From: Chitinophaga sp. E66
GTDB taxonomy: Bacteria > Bacteroidota > Bacteroidia > Chitinophagales > Chitinophagaceae
Reading direction: 5' to 3'
Length of the DNA stretch: 64,000 nt
Assembly: GCA_019285755.1 (NCBI GenBank)
Contig: CP079103.1
Coordinates: forward strand, 5,489,001-5,553,000
The number at the start of each line of letters is the position of its first letter. Within the stretch, counting starts at the first letter, position 1. Under the pieces are notes generated by a model. It worked only from the letters and a program-made list of their open reading frames with translations, did no database searches and was not told the origin of the DNA. Below, piece by piece: positions 1-9,900 of the stretch. The translations under genes and the position numbers were made by a program.

Positions 1-820
1 AATCGGGGAGTTTAGCGTACCCCGCGTAAATGACCATCTGCGCGTTGCCATAGAGGTCGAGGTAATGCATCCCTGCTGCGCCGGCGTGCGCGGTGAGCTG
101 GCGCAGGTCTTCCATGGCAGCGCTCATCTTGTTGTCGCGGACTTTTTCATGGGCGAGGAAAAGCCCCGTATACGTGATCATGCGGTCATCGTGATAACGG
201 ATGGCGATATCGCGGGCTTTGTTAAGAGCCCAGCGGGCCGAGTCTGCCTTGGCGGAATCGCCGGAGAATACGATGTAATAGTTGGCGAGCATGGTAGACC
301 AGATGGAATCCTGCAGCAGGCGGCTGCCTACTCCCATGGCAGACTCCATGTAGGATTGCGCCTGCGCGCGGTTGCCTTCATAATGATAATAGCCCCCGAT
401 GCAGTAGAGCGCGGTGCATATCCCTGCAGAGTCGCCCATGGTGCGGTACTGGCTGAGGGCTTCGAGGTACAGGCGGTGCGCGACGCCGGAGTTGTTCTGG
501 AATGTAAAGCATGCGCCAAGGTTGACGGATGCGTCGGCCATTCCTTTTTGGTAATGAATGCGGCGGGATATGTCCCTGGCACGTTCGGCGTACAGGAGGC
601 AGCTGTCGAGATGTGTTACCAGGTATAGGGAACTGATGATATTGAGCCGGTCGATGAACCGGGCGCTATCGGTGGTATGTGGGAGTTGTTGTTTGATTTG
701 GCGGATGAGGGCGGTCTGCGCGGGGCGTTCAGGAAGGTAACGCAGCAGCAAAAGGAGATAATCAGGCGCCTGATGAGGAGCCGTGAGGGGTTGAGACGGG
801 AAGAGGGGCCAGGCTGGTCA
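1..820 (-). CDS. Tetratricopeptide-repeat protein, partial (C-terminus beyond window)
   Basis: On the complement strand one frame stays open from just after an in-frame TGA at 821-823 to the window edge, about 270 codons. It encodes successive helix pairs with TPR-type spacing, for example LYAERARDISRR, ADASVNLGACF and ALYCIGGYYHYEG, so at least four TPR units are likely. In Bacteroidota such stretches often precede a membrane helix and a histidine kinase or a LuxR-type DNA-binding domain, but that part would lie beyond the window and the class cannot be decided. No ATG follows the stop until position 541, so the true start is hidden by a probable one-base error near 820 or uses another codon. 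The TPR call is good; the role is unknown. Confidence 0.7.
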
Positions 821-1182
821 TAAGGCTGTGTGTTTCCGGAGGCTGATTCCGGCCGGTAACATGGCGCTGCTGTTACATAATTTACGCAAAATCCGCCAAT
901 TCAATATGTAGGTTGATGGCCGGTTTTAATGTTAATGGCTTGTGAACACGCCATTTGTTCAAAAAAATGAACAGATTTCCCGGCTATTCCATTGAAATGA
1001 ACAGGAATGGTCGACCGTCGATCGATTGCAGTGTCTTAGATTTACGGCCGTTAACGGAATAAATGTTTCCCCGCCGATGTTTGCCAGCCGTGAGTATGAG
1101 GAAAAGATCATGCAGCCATCGTCCGGGAGGAGTCAGCTCCGGTAAAGACAACACTCGCTTTTTAACCAAACCTCCTATAATC
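821..1182. other. Intergenic region between TPR gene and peptide pair
   Basis: About 360 bases without a supported gene. A small inverted repeat, TGTTCA at 956-961 and TGAACA at 968-973, flanks an A-run. The two neighbouring genes are divergent, so promoters for both should lie here, but no complete Bacteroidota promoter (TTTG, about 19 bases, TAnnTTTG) was found. Nothing else was recognised. Confidence 0.4.
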
Positions 1183-1454
1183 ATGGAAAACTTGCAAGTT
1201 CAAAATTTCGGTTGCCAGGAACTCGACGCTGTTGCAGCCCAGGAAGTGAACGGGGCTTCCTTTCCCTCGCCCTTACCAATGTAAACGGTAAAATCACCGT
1301 TGGAGCACAACTTGACACCAACGCATTACTGGGTAGCCTGCCCGGCCTTCCCGGCACCGGCGGCGGCGGCCTCGATCTGGGCGGACTCCTGTCTCCCGTG
1401 ACGAATCTCCTCCAGAGCCTCCTCGGCGGCCTGGGCGGCGGTCTGCTGCGCTAG
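1183..1454 (+). CDS. Small peptide precursor 1 with double-glycine leader (bacteriocin-like)
   Basis: The start ATG at 1183 begins MENLQVQNFGCQELDAV, which fits the double-glycine leader pattern (hydrophobic residues at set spacing, an ExL core, then Gly-Gly). As given, the frame breaks after about 27 codons. Adding one G to the G-run at 1251-1254 gives EVNGGFLSL and joins the leader to the downstream frame that ends at 1454. The predicted mature part is about 66 residues, rich in Leu and Gly with GxxxG-like spacing, ending VTNLLQSLLGGLGGG. Its tail is nearly the same as that of the next gene, so the two are tandem paralogues. Such leaders are normally cut and exported by C39-peptidase ABC transporters; none is in this window. 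Bacteriocin or signalling activity is inference. Confidence 0.65.
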
Positions 1455-1471
1455 TCGTAACCCGAACCCTG

Positions 1472-1504
1472 GTGGCGCCCCGGTACTGGGCGCCACTATT
1501 TTTT
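1472..1504 (+). terminator. Rho-independent terminator after peptide 1
   Basis: A perfect 9-bp stem, GTGGCGCCC at 1472-1480 and GGGCGCCAC at 1488-1496, has a 7-base loop and is followed by a T-run at 1499-1504. It sits between the two peptide genes, so their expression is probably separate or attenuated. Confidence 0.8.
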
Positions 1505-1523
1505 AATCCATAAACCATATAAC

Positions 1524-1748
1524 ATGGAAAACTTCAAACTCGAAGAACTCGGCTGCGAAGAACTGACCCAGTTCGAAGCCACAGACACACAAGGCGGCCT
1601 GCTCGACCTCTCCGGCCTCCTCGATGGCTTACTTGGTGGCATCCTCGGCGGCGGCGAAGGCAACCCCGTAGGCGGGCTCCTCACCACCGTAACCAATCTC
1701 CTCAACAACCTTCTCGGCGGCCTCGGCGGCATCGTAAGACCGCTCTAA
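1524..1748 (+). CDS. Small peptide precursor 2 with double-glycine leader (bacteriocin-like)
   Basis: An intact 74-codon gene. Its first 24 residues, MENFKLEELGCEELTQFEAT then DTQGG, form a leader ending in Gly-Gly. The predicted 50-residue core begins LLDLSGLLDGLLGGILGGG and ends VTNLLNNLLGGLGGIVRPL. It matches precursor 1 at the leader (MEN, GC-EEL) and in the C-terminal VTNLL-LLGGLGG motif, while the middle differs. The bases before the ATG (T-run, then AAnCnAnAnCC) also resemble those before gene 1, so the duplication includes the upstream region. The core is strongly hydrophobic and glycine-zipper-like, as in class II two-peptide bacteriocins; this comparison is by pattern only. No immunity gene was recognised nearby. 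Confidence 0.7.
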   Translation: MENFKLEELGCEELTQFEATDTQGGLLDLSGLLDGLLGGILGGGEGNPVGGLLTTVTNLLNNLLGGLGGIVRPL

Positions 1749-1788
1749 GCCCGGAAGGAAATCAGTACATTCCAATTCATGCATCGCT

Positions 1789-1827
1789 AGCGGCTGCCGC
1801 AACCACGCGCAGCCGCTTTTCTTTTTC
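1789..1827 (+). terminator. Rho-independent terminator after peptide 2
   Basis: AGCGGCTGC at 1789-1797 pairs with GCAGCCGCT at 1809-1817 across an 11-base loop, followed by a T-rich tract to 1827. It closes the peptide locus before the exonuclease gene. Confidence 0.8.
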
Positions 1828-1861
1828 CCTGCCTCCCCGCTCCCCGTGTCCCCGAATCCTT

Positions 1862-1869
1862 TATTTTTG
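1862..1869 (+). promoter_or_regulatory. -7 promoter element upstream of exoIII gene
   Basis: TATTTTTG matches the Bacteroidota -7 consensus TAnnTTTG and lies 18 bases before the ATG at 1888. No good -33 TTTG was found at the usual distance. Confidence 0.4.
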
Positions 1870-1887
1870 CCGCAAACATTATTATAC

Positions 1888-2658
1888 ATGAGGATCGTCA
1901 CATACAATGTCAACGGCCTGCGATCAGCCATGACCAAAGGCTTCACCGAATGGCTCCAGTCCGACCCGGCCGATATCATCTGCCTCCAGGAAATCAAAGC
2001 CCACCGCGAAAATGTCGACTACCAACAATTCGAAAAGCTCGGCTTTCATGATTACTGGCACCCCGCCCAGAAAAAGGGTTACAGCGGCGTGGCCATCCTC
2101 TCCAAATTCAAACCCGATAACGTTCAATACGGAAACGGTTATATGCAAAGCGATGCCGAAGGAAGGGTCATCCGCGCCGATTATGGCGACCTCACCCTCA
2201 TCAACGCCTACTTCCCCTCAGGCACTACCGGCGACGAACGCCAGACATATAAATACCAATGGCTCGACGAATTCTACGATTACCTCCAGCTCCTTCGCAA
2301 AGAAAGGCCCAACCTGGTTGTAGTTGGTGATTATAATATAGCGCACCAGCCAATCGACATCCATAATCCCTCCGCCAATAAAGATTCCTCCGGCTTCCTG
2401 CCTGAAGAACGCGCCTGGATGACCAAGTTCCTCAGCAACGGGTTCGTAGATTCCTTCCGCGCCGTTAACCCCACCCTGCCCGACCAATACTCCTGGTGGA
2501 GTTTCCGCGCCAATGCCCGCGCCAATAACAAAGGCTGGCGTATCGATTACATCAGCGTTTCCGAGCCGGTAAACGCCCGCATAGAAGACGCCGCGATCTG
2601 GCCGCATGTAAAGCACAGCGACCATTGCCCCGTATACCTCAAACTGAAAAACGCATGA
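1888..2658 (+). CDS. xth: Exodeoxyribonuclease III
   Basis: This 256-residue protein is an intact member of the endonuclease/exonuclease/phosphatase superfamily, with the DNA-repair AP endonuclease/3'-exonuclease layout. Visible catalytic motifs are YNVNGLR near the start, LQEIKAH (metal-binding Glu), GDYNIAHQPIDIHNP and a C-terminal SDHCPV (catalytic Asp-His). Length fits the family (about 250-270). I chose the ATG at 1888 over an upstream GTG at 1846 because MRIVTYNVNGLRSA is the usual N-terminus. The stop overlaps the next ATG (ATGA), so translation of the two genes is probably coupled. Confidence 0.95.
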   Translation: MRIVTYNVNGLRSAMTKGFTEWLQSDPADIICLQEIKAHRENVDYQQFEKLGFHDYWHPAQKKGYSGVAILSKFKPDNVQYGNGYMQSDAEGRVIRADYGDLTLINAYFPSGTTGDERQTYKYQWLDEFYDYLQLLRKERPNLVVVGDYNIAHQPIDIHNPSANKDSSGFLPEERAWMTKFLSNGFVDSFRAVNPTLPDQYSWWSFRANARANNKGWRIDYISVSEPVNARIEDAAIWPHVKHSDHCPVYLKLKNA

Positions 2659-2957
2659 TCATATATAACGTCACTTCCAAAGTCGCCCATACCATCCATA
2701 GCAGCTGGCTCCGGTGGATGAAGGAAGAACACATCCCGGCCATCATCGGCACCGGGCTTTTCCATGATTACCGCATGTGCCGCCTCCTGGAACAAGATGA
2801 TACAGACGGGCCAACTTACACCGTGCAGTATTTTACCGACACCATGGAGAACTATGCTACCTACCAGCAGGAACACGCCGCGCGTCTGCGCCAGCAGGCT
2901 TTTGACCTGTTCGGAGACCAATTTGTAGCCTTCCGGACGGTGATGCAGGTCGTATAG
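2655..2957 (+). CDS. DUF4286 family protein
   Basis: A 100-residue soluble protein starting MIIYNVTSKV, with WLRWMKEEHIP and TVQYFTDTMENY blocks typical of the small DUF4286 family, which looks like a ferredoxin-fold (dimeric alpha-beta barrel) domain. It overlaps the exonuclease stop by four bases, so it probably shares an operon with it. No biochemical function is known for the family and none is suggested here. There is no signal peptide or membrane segment. Confidence 0.8.
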   Translation: MIIYNVTSKVAHTIHSSWLRWMKEEHIPAIIGTGLFHDYRMCRLLEQDDTDGPTYTVQYFTDTMENYATYQQEHAARLRQQAFDLFGDQFVAFRTVMQVV

Positions 2958-3180
2958 CGCGCATAACTTATCCACAGGTAATCCACTGTTTTAAGAGACA
3001 CGTGGAATTGGTATGAAACTTGGTACAGGCGGGCGTTTCAGCTCAAATAGCATTCAAAGTCAATGCAGTAGCGCATTTCAGCACATCCATAAATGCCCCG
3101 GTCTTCCGATTTTGAAGACCTCAATCTGCTGTAAACGTTACCTGTAGGGTTTTTCAGCCCGCGAAAAATAATTGGCGAAA

Positions 3181-3211
3181 TTTGGTAATCTTATAAAAGG
3201 CTTTATATTTG
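3181..3211 (+). promoter_or_regulatory. Bacteroidota-type promoter of the HU gene
   Basis: TTTG at 3181-3184 and TATATTTG at 3204-3211 match the -33 and -7 elements of the Bacteroidota housekeeping sigma factor, with 19 bases between them. The ATG of the HU gene lies 41 bases after the -7 element. Confidence 0.75.
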
Positions 3212-3252
3212 CTCACATCAAACATTTTCTCACTAGTTAAATCTTACTAACT

Positions 3253-3520
3253 ATGAACAAAGGCGAATTAATCGACAGAATCGCGAATGACACTGGGATC
3301 ACTAAGACCCAAGCTAACGACGCACTGGACGCTTTCACCAAAGCCGTTACCGATACCCTGAAAAAGGTGGTAAAGTAACCCTGGTTGGCTTCGGTACCTT
3401 CTCCGTATCCAAACGTGCTGCTCGTAACGGCAGAAACCCCAGACTGGCCAGATCATCAAGATCAAAGCTAAAAAAGTAGCTAAATTCAAAGCCGGTAAAG
3501 CGCTGTCCGACAAGATCTAG
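3253..3520 (+). CDS. DNA-binding protein HU (two apparent frameshifts)
   Basis: Reading starts MNKGELIDRIANDTGITKTQ. After adding one A in the A-run at 3361-3365 and one C in the CCCC run near 3437-3440 it continues LVGFGTFSVSKRAARNGRNP and ends LSDKI at 3520, giving 89 residues, the normal HU length. The conserved GFGTF turn and RNGRNP beta-arm that grips DNA are present. HU bends and compacts the chromosome and is essential in many bacteria, so two homopolymer losses in such a short gene point to sequence error, not decay. It has its own promoter and terminator and looks monocistronic. Confidence 0.92.
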
Positions 3521-3542
3521 TACTTGGCGACCCAACTTTATT

Positions 3543-3577
3543 AAGCAAGGAACATCAAATGTTTCTTGCTTTTTTTA
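3543..3577 (+). terminator. Terminator of the HU gene
   Basis: AAGCAAGGAAC at 3543-3553 pairs along its whole length (one G-U) with GTTTCTTGCTT at 3561-3571. A run of T follows to 3577. Confidence 0.85.
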
Positions 3578-3590
3578 TTTTTGCAGCGGA

Positions 3591-3612
3591 AAGCCCTCCA
3601 AGGAGGGCTTTA
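3591..3612 (+). other. Hairpin in the leader of the THX gene
   Basis: AAAGCCCTCC and GGAGGGCTTT form a compact hairpin between the HU terminator and the THX start. It has no T-run, so it is more likely an mRNA leader structure than a terminator. Confidence 0.4.
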
Positions 3613-3647
3613 TCCAATTATCATTCATCAATAAAAATCATTCGACC

Positions 3648-3767
3648 ATGGGTAGAGGTGATATCAAAACCAAGAAAGGCAAGATCTCCAACGGATCTTT
3701 TGGCAAAAGCCGTCCGGCTAAAACCAAGAAAGCCACTGCTGCCAAAGCCGCCGCAAAGCAAGCTTAA
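3648..3767 (+). CDS. 30S ribosomal protein THX
   Basis: A 39-residue, very basic protein beginning MGRGDIKTKKGKISNGSFGK and ending in a Lys/Ala-rich tail. This is the signature of the bacterial THX family, a small peptide bound to the head of the 30S subunit in Thermus and common in Bacteroidota. The gene is too short for most gene callers. It follows HU after a terminator and has its own strong terminator, so it is probably a separate transcript. No frameshift is seen. Confidence 0.92.
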   Translation: MGRGDIKTKKGKISNGSFGKSRPAKTKKATAAKAAAKQA

Positions 3768-3778
3768 TCCGCAGCCAA

Positions 3779-3836
3779 ATAATAAGGGGATACCGGACAT
3801 GCGCCTTCAGGCCATTGACCGGTATCCCCTTTATTA
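3779..3836. terminator. Bidirectional terminator between THX gene and pdxH
   Basis: AATAAGGGGATACCGG at 3781-3796 pairs with CCGGTATCCCCTTTATT at 3819-3835 apart from one bulged base. A-rich and T-rich flanks let it serve both converging genes. Confidence 0.8.
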
Positions 3837-3855
3837 TTGCATTACCCGCCGGAAT

Positions 3856-4494
3856 CAGGGCGCTAGGCGCTCTATCTTCCAGCTTCCGTCCGTTTCCAGC
3901 GTATACCGCAGCCTGTCGTGCAGCCGGCTGCTCCGTCCCTGCCAGAACTCCACCTTCTCCGGTACCACGGTACCCGCCCCAATGATCGGGGCGCTGCGGC
4001 GGTTGCTCCATATATTGTGCTTCCAGTTGCTTCACTTTTTCCTCCAGTTCACCCCTCCCGGCGATCACCTGGCTCTGCGGGCTCGCTATCGCGCCGATGC
4101 GGCTGCCTACAGGACGGGAGTTAAAATATTCGTCGCTCACCGCTCCCGGCACCTTTAGCACCTTCCCTCCACCCTTACCTGCCTTTCCAGCTCCTTCCAG
4201 AAGAAAAGCAACGTGGCCCGGGGTTCTCCGCCAGCTCCGCCCTTTGCGGCTGTCGTAGTTAGTGAAGAACATAAACCCCTTTTCGTCGAAGCTTTTCAAC
4301 AGCACGATGCGCGCTGCCGGCATACCGTCTGCCGAGCTGGTAGCGAGCGTCATGGCATTGGGCTCGTCGATCTCCCCGCCAGCACATCCTTCCACCAATG
4401 GTCGAACTGCTGCATAGGGCCCTGGCTACTTCCCCTCGTTGAGCGTGGCGCGGCGATAATCCTGCCGCAGGTCTGCTATCTTCTGATTGATCAT
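3856..4494 (-). CDS. pdxH: Pyridoxamine 5'-phosphate oxidase (several apparent frameshifts)
   Basis: FMN enzyme that oxidises pyridoxamine- or pyridoxine-phosphate to pyridoxal 5'-phosphate. The protein starts MINQKIADLRQDYRR. It carries EPNAMTLATSSADGMPAAR and FFTNYDSRKGR (substrate and FMN contacts), SRIGAIASPQSQVI and PDHWGGYR, and ends in the family's C-terminal RLAP at 3856. The total of about 213 codons is the normal length. At least four one-base shifts (near 4430, 4240, 4190 and 3975) split it. It converges on THX across a shared terminator. Confidence 0.88.
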
Positions 4495-4593
4495 ACCGGC
4501 ATCTTTTGGCACAAAATTACGTCTTATTGAACCTTATCAGGCTGACGACTGTCTCTATTACTGGTAATTTCCATCAACCCGAAAAAACGCATC

Positions 4594-5719
4594 ATGCATA
4601 AACACATCTTAGTTCCCGCGATCCTCCTTGCCATGGCGGCCTGCCAGCCCGGCGCCAAAAAGGACGCGGCATCAGACAGCACCGCTACCCCCGCCCCCTC
4701 ACCGGAAACCACCGCCCTGGGCCAAACGATTTAAAGGGACGCTCGCCAACCAACCGGTGACCGTGCTCCTCCAAAACGCAGGCGGCGGAGATTACCGAGG
4801 ATGGTACGTTTACGACAACCACGGCGAGCCCATCAGCCTGCAGCCTTTTACGGCGAAACCAGGACAGACGACAGCATCATCGTCAACGAAGGCTATTCCG
4901 ATGACGCCGGCGTCTTCCGCGGCGCGCTGGCCGACAACGGGCATTTCAAAGGGAAATGGGCCAACGCTAAAAACCAGTTCGACTTCGACCTCACGGAAAC
5001 CAATGACAGCGCCCTGATCTTTTCCGTGTATACATTGACCGATTCCGCCAAACTCCTCCCCGATAATCCCAACTCCCCTTCCGCCACCGCAGCCGCCTAT
5101 ACGGTTTGGCCTACGGCAGGAAGCGGCGAAGCCACCGTTGCCTGGCTGCAGAAAGCCCTCGCGCCTGCGCTCAAAGCCGGCGAACCGCCCCTTTCCTGCT
5201 CAAAACCGGCGTGGATTCTTTCTTCGCCAGTTATAAAAGCAGCGCCAGCGACGTGGACTCCGCCAGCATGAACGATGGCCCCTCCTGGCGCTGGAGCACC
5301 CAATCCGGCTCCGTAATCGCCTGGAACCAGTGGCCGCTGCTCGCTATCGAAAACTGGTCGTACGACTTCACCGGCGGCGCCCACGGCAACGGAGGGTCTA
5401 TTTTCTCGGCTTACGACCTCGCCCAGCAGAAAAAGATCACGCCGGCAGACGTATTCAAGCCCAATTATAAACCCGTCGTAACCGCCGCCCTCGAAAAAGC
5501 CTACCGGAAAAAGTATAAAGTTCCCGCCGGCCAATCCCTCCGCCAGGCCGGCCTTTCGGTAGACAAGATAGCGCCGAACGACAACTTCTTCCTCACATCT
5601 CACGGGGCAGTATTTAGTTACACGCCTTATGAAATCGCGGCCTACGCGGCAGGACAGATCACCCTGTTCCTCCCTGGGCAGACATCCGGACGGTAGTGCA
5701 GGAAGGATACCTGCGTTAG
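4594..5719 (+). CDS. DUF3298-type lipoprotein, copy 1 (several apparent frameshifts)
   Basis: The N-terminus MHKHILVPAILLAMAACQPG is a lipoprotein signal with the lipobox Cys at residue 17. A region with RFKGTLANQPV and GWYVYD motifs follows, then a C-terminal domain with YDFTGGAHGN and PNDNFFLTSHGAVFSYTPYE, typical of the DUF3298/RsiV-like fold. Shifts near 4718, 4848, 5080, 5190 and 5670 break it; the true end is TAG at 5717-5719, giving about 375 residues. It is followed 50 bases later by a close paralogue. Family members are periplasmic, anchored by lipid, and of unsettled function; in RsiV the domain binds lysozyme, but that role is not implied here. Confidence 0.8.
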
Positions 5720-5769
5720 CCGTTCAGTTTCGCGGTTTTGTGGTAATTTAGGCCCGTAATCACGGCATC

Positions 5770-6911
5770 ATGAGAATGTTGATCTGTATGCTTACGGTGC
5801 TGGCGCCCCTATGCGCATGCCAGTCCGGGCAAAAGAAGGCTGCCGCCAACGATAGTACCACCGCCGCCAGCATCGCGCCGGTGGAGGTTCCCGTCGCCTC
5901 TTCTTTTTACAAACAATATAAAGGACGGCTCGCCGGCCAGCCCATTACCCTGCAACTCGTAAAGTACGCGCCGGGTAAATACGAAGGCTGGTACGTATAC
6001 GATAAAGTAGGCAAGCCCATCGGGATCTCATTGTCCCGCGAGACTGCCGACAGCCTGTTTTTCGCGGAATACGCCGGGGCCGATAACGAAAATATGTTTG
6101 CCGGCATATTCACCGGCGGGCACTACCGCGGGCAGTGGAGCGGCAACGACAAAACATTTGATTTCGACCTGGCGGAAGATACCGACAGCGTGATCACCTT
6201 CGAAACCTTCATGTTCCAGGACTCCGCCAGGCTTCGGCCAGACGATCCGGCGTCTCCCGGGCAGAGGCCAGCGCCGCCATGATTTGGCCTTCCGGCGGGG
6301 CAGAGGCGGAAGTTATCGCTTTTCTCAGGAAGGCAATGCAGCCCGGCCTGAAACCCGGCGGCATGCCCGTCCAGGCCTTGAAATCAGGAGTACTGGCGTA
6401 TTTATCGGAATACCAGGACAACGGCAAGGTGTCCGATTCTTCCGATCTTGCATATGGAACACCGGCTTCCTGGAACTGGGAGTCGCACAGTGCGGAAAGC
6501 GTAGTATGGAATAAATACCCCCTGCTGGTCATCGGAAAGATGGAGTACGATTACAGCGGCGGGGCCCATGGGAATTACGGCACCAGTTTTGACACTTATG
6601 ACCTGGCGGCGAAAAAGAAGGTCGCAGTGCCGGATGTTTTCAAGCCTGGATATAAACGGGTAGTGGGAGCCGCGCTGGAGAAAGCCTTCCGCAAACAGTT
6701 TCGCGTGCCGGCCGGGACGTCCCTGGACAAGGGGTTTCTCTTCCAGCCGCATATCGATCCCAACGACAATTTTTACCTGACAGATAAAGGCGTCGTATTC
6801 AGTTACGTCCCTTATGAAATCGCCGCGTATGCAGTGGGGCAGATCACTTTGTTCGTGCCCTGGAGCGATATCCGCTCCGCAGTGCAGCCGGCATATTTAC
6901 CAAAGCCATGA
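5770..6911 (+). CDS. DUF3298-type lipoprotein, copy 2 (one apparent frameshift)
   Basis: Starts MRMLICMLTVLAPLCACQSG, a lipoprotein signal. It shares with copy 1 the YKGRLAGQP and GWYVYDKVGKPI motifs, the FDFDLAEDTDS block and the C-terminal YDYSGGAHGNYG and DNFYLTDKGVVFSYVPYE. One shift near 6265 separates the two halves; about 380 residues in all. The copies are roughly half identical by eye, so this is an old tandem duplication. The stop overlaps the ATG of the helicase gene (ATGA at 6908-6911), so the two may be co-transcribed. Confidence 0.82.
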
Positions 6912-9900
6912 GCACTCCGCAACAGGAACAATATAACCAACGGTACGAAGAAGTATATGCACGCCTCAACAGCGCGCAGCGGGAAGCCGTGGATAATACC
7001 GAAGGCCCCGTAATGGTGATCGCCGGACCAGGAACAGGCAAAACCCAGATCCTCGCCTCGCGCATCGGCAAGATCCTCCGCGATACCGACTTCCTCCCCA
7101 CAACATCCTCTGCCTCACCTATACCGACGCAGGCACGGTAGCCATGCGCAAAAGGCTAACCGACTTCATCGGGCCGGATGCCTACCGCGTCAATATTCAT
7201 ACTTTCCACTCGTTCTGTAACGAAGTGATCCAGGATAACCTGTCCCTTTTCGAAAAGAACGTACTCGATCCCATTTCCGACCTGGAAAAGATCCAGTTGC
7301 TCAAAACCCTTATTGACGGGTTCTCAAAAGACAATCCACTTAAACGCTACCGCGGGGATGTTTACTTCGATATGCGGAACCTTTCCAGCCTCTTTTCTAC
7401 CATGAAAAAGGAAGGCTGGACCGTCCCTTTCATCCGCGAGCGTGTGGAAGCATATGTGGAGTCCCTGCCTGAGCGCACGGAATACATTTACCAGCGTAAC
7501 TCCGGCCGCTTCAAGAAAGGCGACCTGAAACAGGACAAGCTCAACGGGGAAAGGGAGAAAATGGCCCGTCTGCTGGCGGCTGTCGAACAGTTCGACATCT
7601 TCCAGCAACTCATGCACAAAGCCAACCGATACGATTTCGACGATATGATCAACTGGGTGATCCGTGCTTTCAAAGAGCATCCCAACCTGTTGCTCGACTA
7701 TAAAGAACGGTTTCAATACATCCTGGTCGACGAGTACCAGGATACCTCCGGTACCCAGAATATCCTCATCGGCCTGCTCACTTCGGGCGAGGAAAACCGA
7801 ACGTATTCGTGGTGGGTGACGATGACCAGTCCATCTACCGCTTCCAGGGCGCCAACGTGGAGAACATGGAACAGTTCGCCAGCGATCACCTCGCGCATGA
7901 TCTGCGAACAGTGGTACTGACGCAGAACTACCGCTCCGTTCAGAATATCCTCGATGTATCGATGTCAGTGATCACCCATAACGAGGGTTCCAGGCTGGTA
8001 GACAAACTTCCCGGGCTCAGCAAACAGCTGAAAGCCTCCAACGACAAGCTGACTCCCCTCAATTTGCCGCCGGTGATCCGCCGGTACAATACCCCCGCGA
8101 CGAGATGGCCCATATTACCCTCGAAGTGGAGCGCATCCTGGCGAAGGGCGTCATGCCGGGGAAAATCGCGGTCATTTATAAAGAGAACAAATATGGCGAA
8201 GAGCTGGCGCAATACTTCCGGCTGAAGGGCGTGCCCTTCTTCTCGAAGCGCAACCAGAACCTTTTCGAAGTGCCCTTCGCCAAAAAGATATTACAGATAC
8301 TACGGTACATCGCCAGGGAGCTGGAAACATCCTATAGCGGCGACGACATCCTGTTCGAGCTGCTACATTACGATTTCTATAAAGTGCCACCGATCGAAAC
8401 GGCGCGCATCAGTATAGAAGTGGCGGAAAAAGGCTACAGTGAAAAATCTTCCATCCGCAAATACCTCCAGGAATGGGTGAATACCCGCAACCCGACCTTG
8501 TTCTCGCTCGCCCCGCACGACGAGGCCCTGCGGCTGGCGCGCCTCCTGGAGAAGTGGATCGGCGACGCGCACAATATTACCCTTCAGCAACTGTTTTCCA
8601 ACATTATCAGCGAAGGAGGCATACTTTCCTACATCCTCGCAAGCCCGGAGAAAATTTCGCTGATGAAGGTACTGCAGGCGCTGTTCGATTTCGTGAAAGA
8701 CGAAACGCGCCGCCGGCCTGATATGGGTGTGGTGAAGCTCATGGAGACCATCGACCTGATGGAATCAATGGCCTTTGATCCCCTTATCCGGTGTCAGGCA
8801 ATGAGAAAGGCGTAAACCTGCTCACCGCGCATGGTTCAAAAGGACTTGAATTCGAATATGTGTTCGTGACTGGCGTAACGTCCAATATCTGGGAAGACAA
8901 GAAGAAGATGTCGGGCGGGTTCTCCTTCCCCGATACCGTCTTTAATACAGAAGCGACATCCACCGACCAGCAGGAGCTGCGCCGGCTGTTCTACGTGGCC
9001 CTCACACGGGCGGAGAAGCACCTGTACATCAGTTACCCGGAATATAAGCAGGACGGCAAACCCTGGTACCCAGCGTGTTCATTGCAGAGATCCAGCAGGT
9101 GCACCAGCTGCCGGTGGTGCCCATCCCCATGGATGACGAGACCATGTTCCAGTTCGAGATCCTGCAATATGGTAAAGAACAGGCGCCGAGATCGAGAAAG
9201 TCGACCAGCTGTTCATCGACACCCTGCTAAGCGGCTTTACCATGAATGTGACCGCGTTGAATAATTACCTGCATTGTCCGCTGGCATTCTATTACCAGAA
9301 CCTCCTGCGCGTGCCTTCCGGCCGGTCGGAGAACACGGAATTCGGTTCCGCGGTGCACTTTGCGCTGGAGAAGCTTTTCCAGAAGATGCAGGAAAGGAAG
9401 AATGAATTCCCGCCTAAAGACGAATTTATCAAGGACTTCCGATACAGCATGCTCCGCAGCCGCGAAGCCTTTACCAAAGAGGCCTTCAACCGCAGAATGG
9501 AATACGGGGAAGACATCCTTAGCAACTATTACGACAAATACCTCCCCGCCTGGAACCGGATCGTAAGCATCGAGCGCAACATCCGTAACGTGGTTGTGAA
9601 CGGCGTACCCCTGAAAGGAAAGATCGATAAGCTGGAGTTCGACGGCAGCAACGTCAACGTCGTGGATTATAAAACGGGAGATTACGAGAAGACCAAGAAG
9701 GACTATAAGAAATTCGACCGGCCCAACGACCGCAACCCCAACGGTGGGGATTACTGGCGGCAGGCGGTGTTTTATAAGATCCTGCTCGACAACTACAAGC
9801 AGAAAAACTGGCATGTGGTAAGCACCGAGTTCGACTTCGTGGAGCCGAACAAGCAGAAAGAATACTTTAAGGAGAAGATCGACATCCTCCCTGAGGATAT

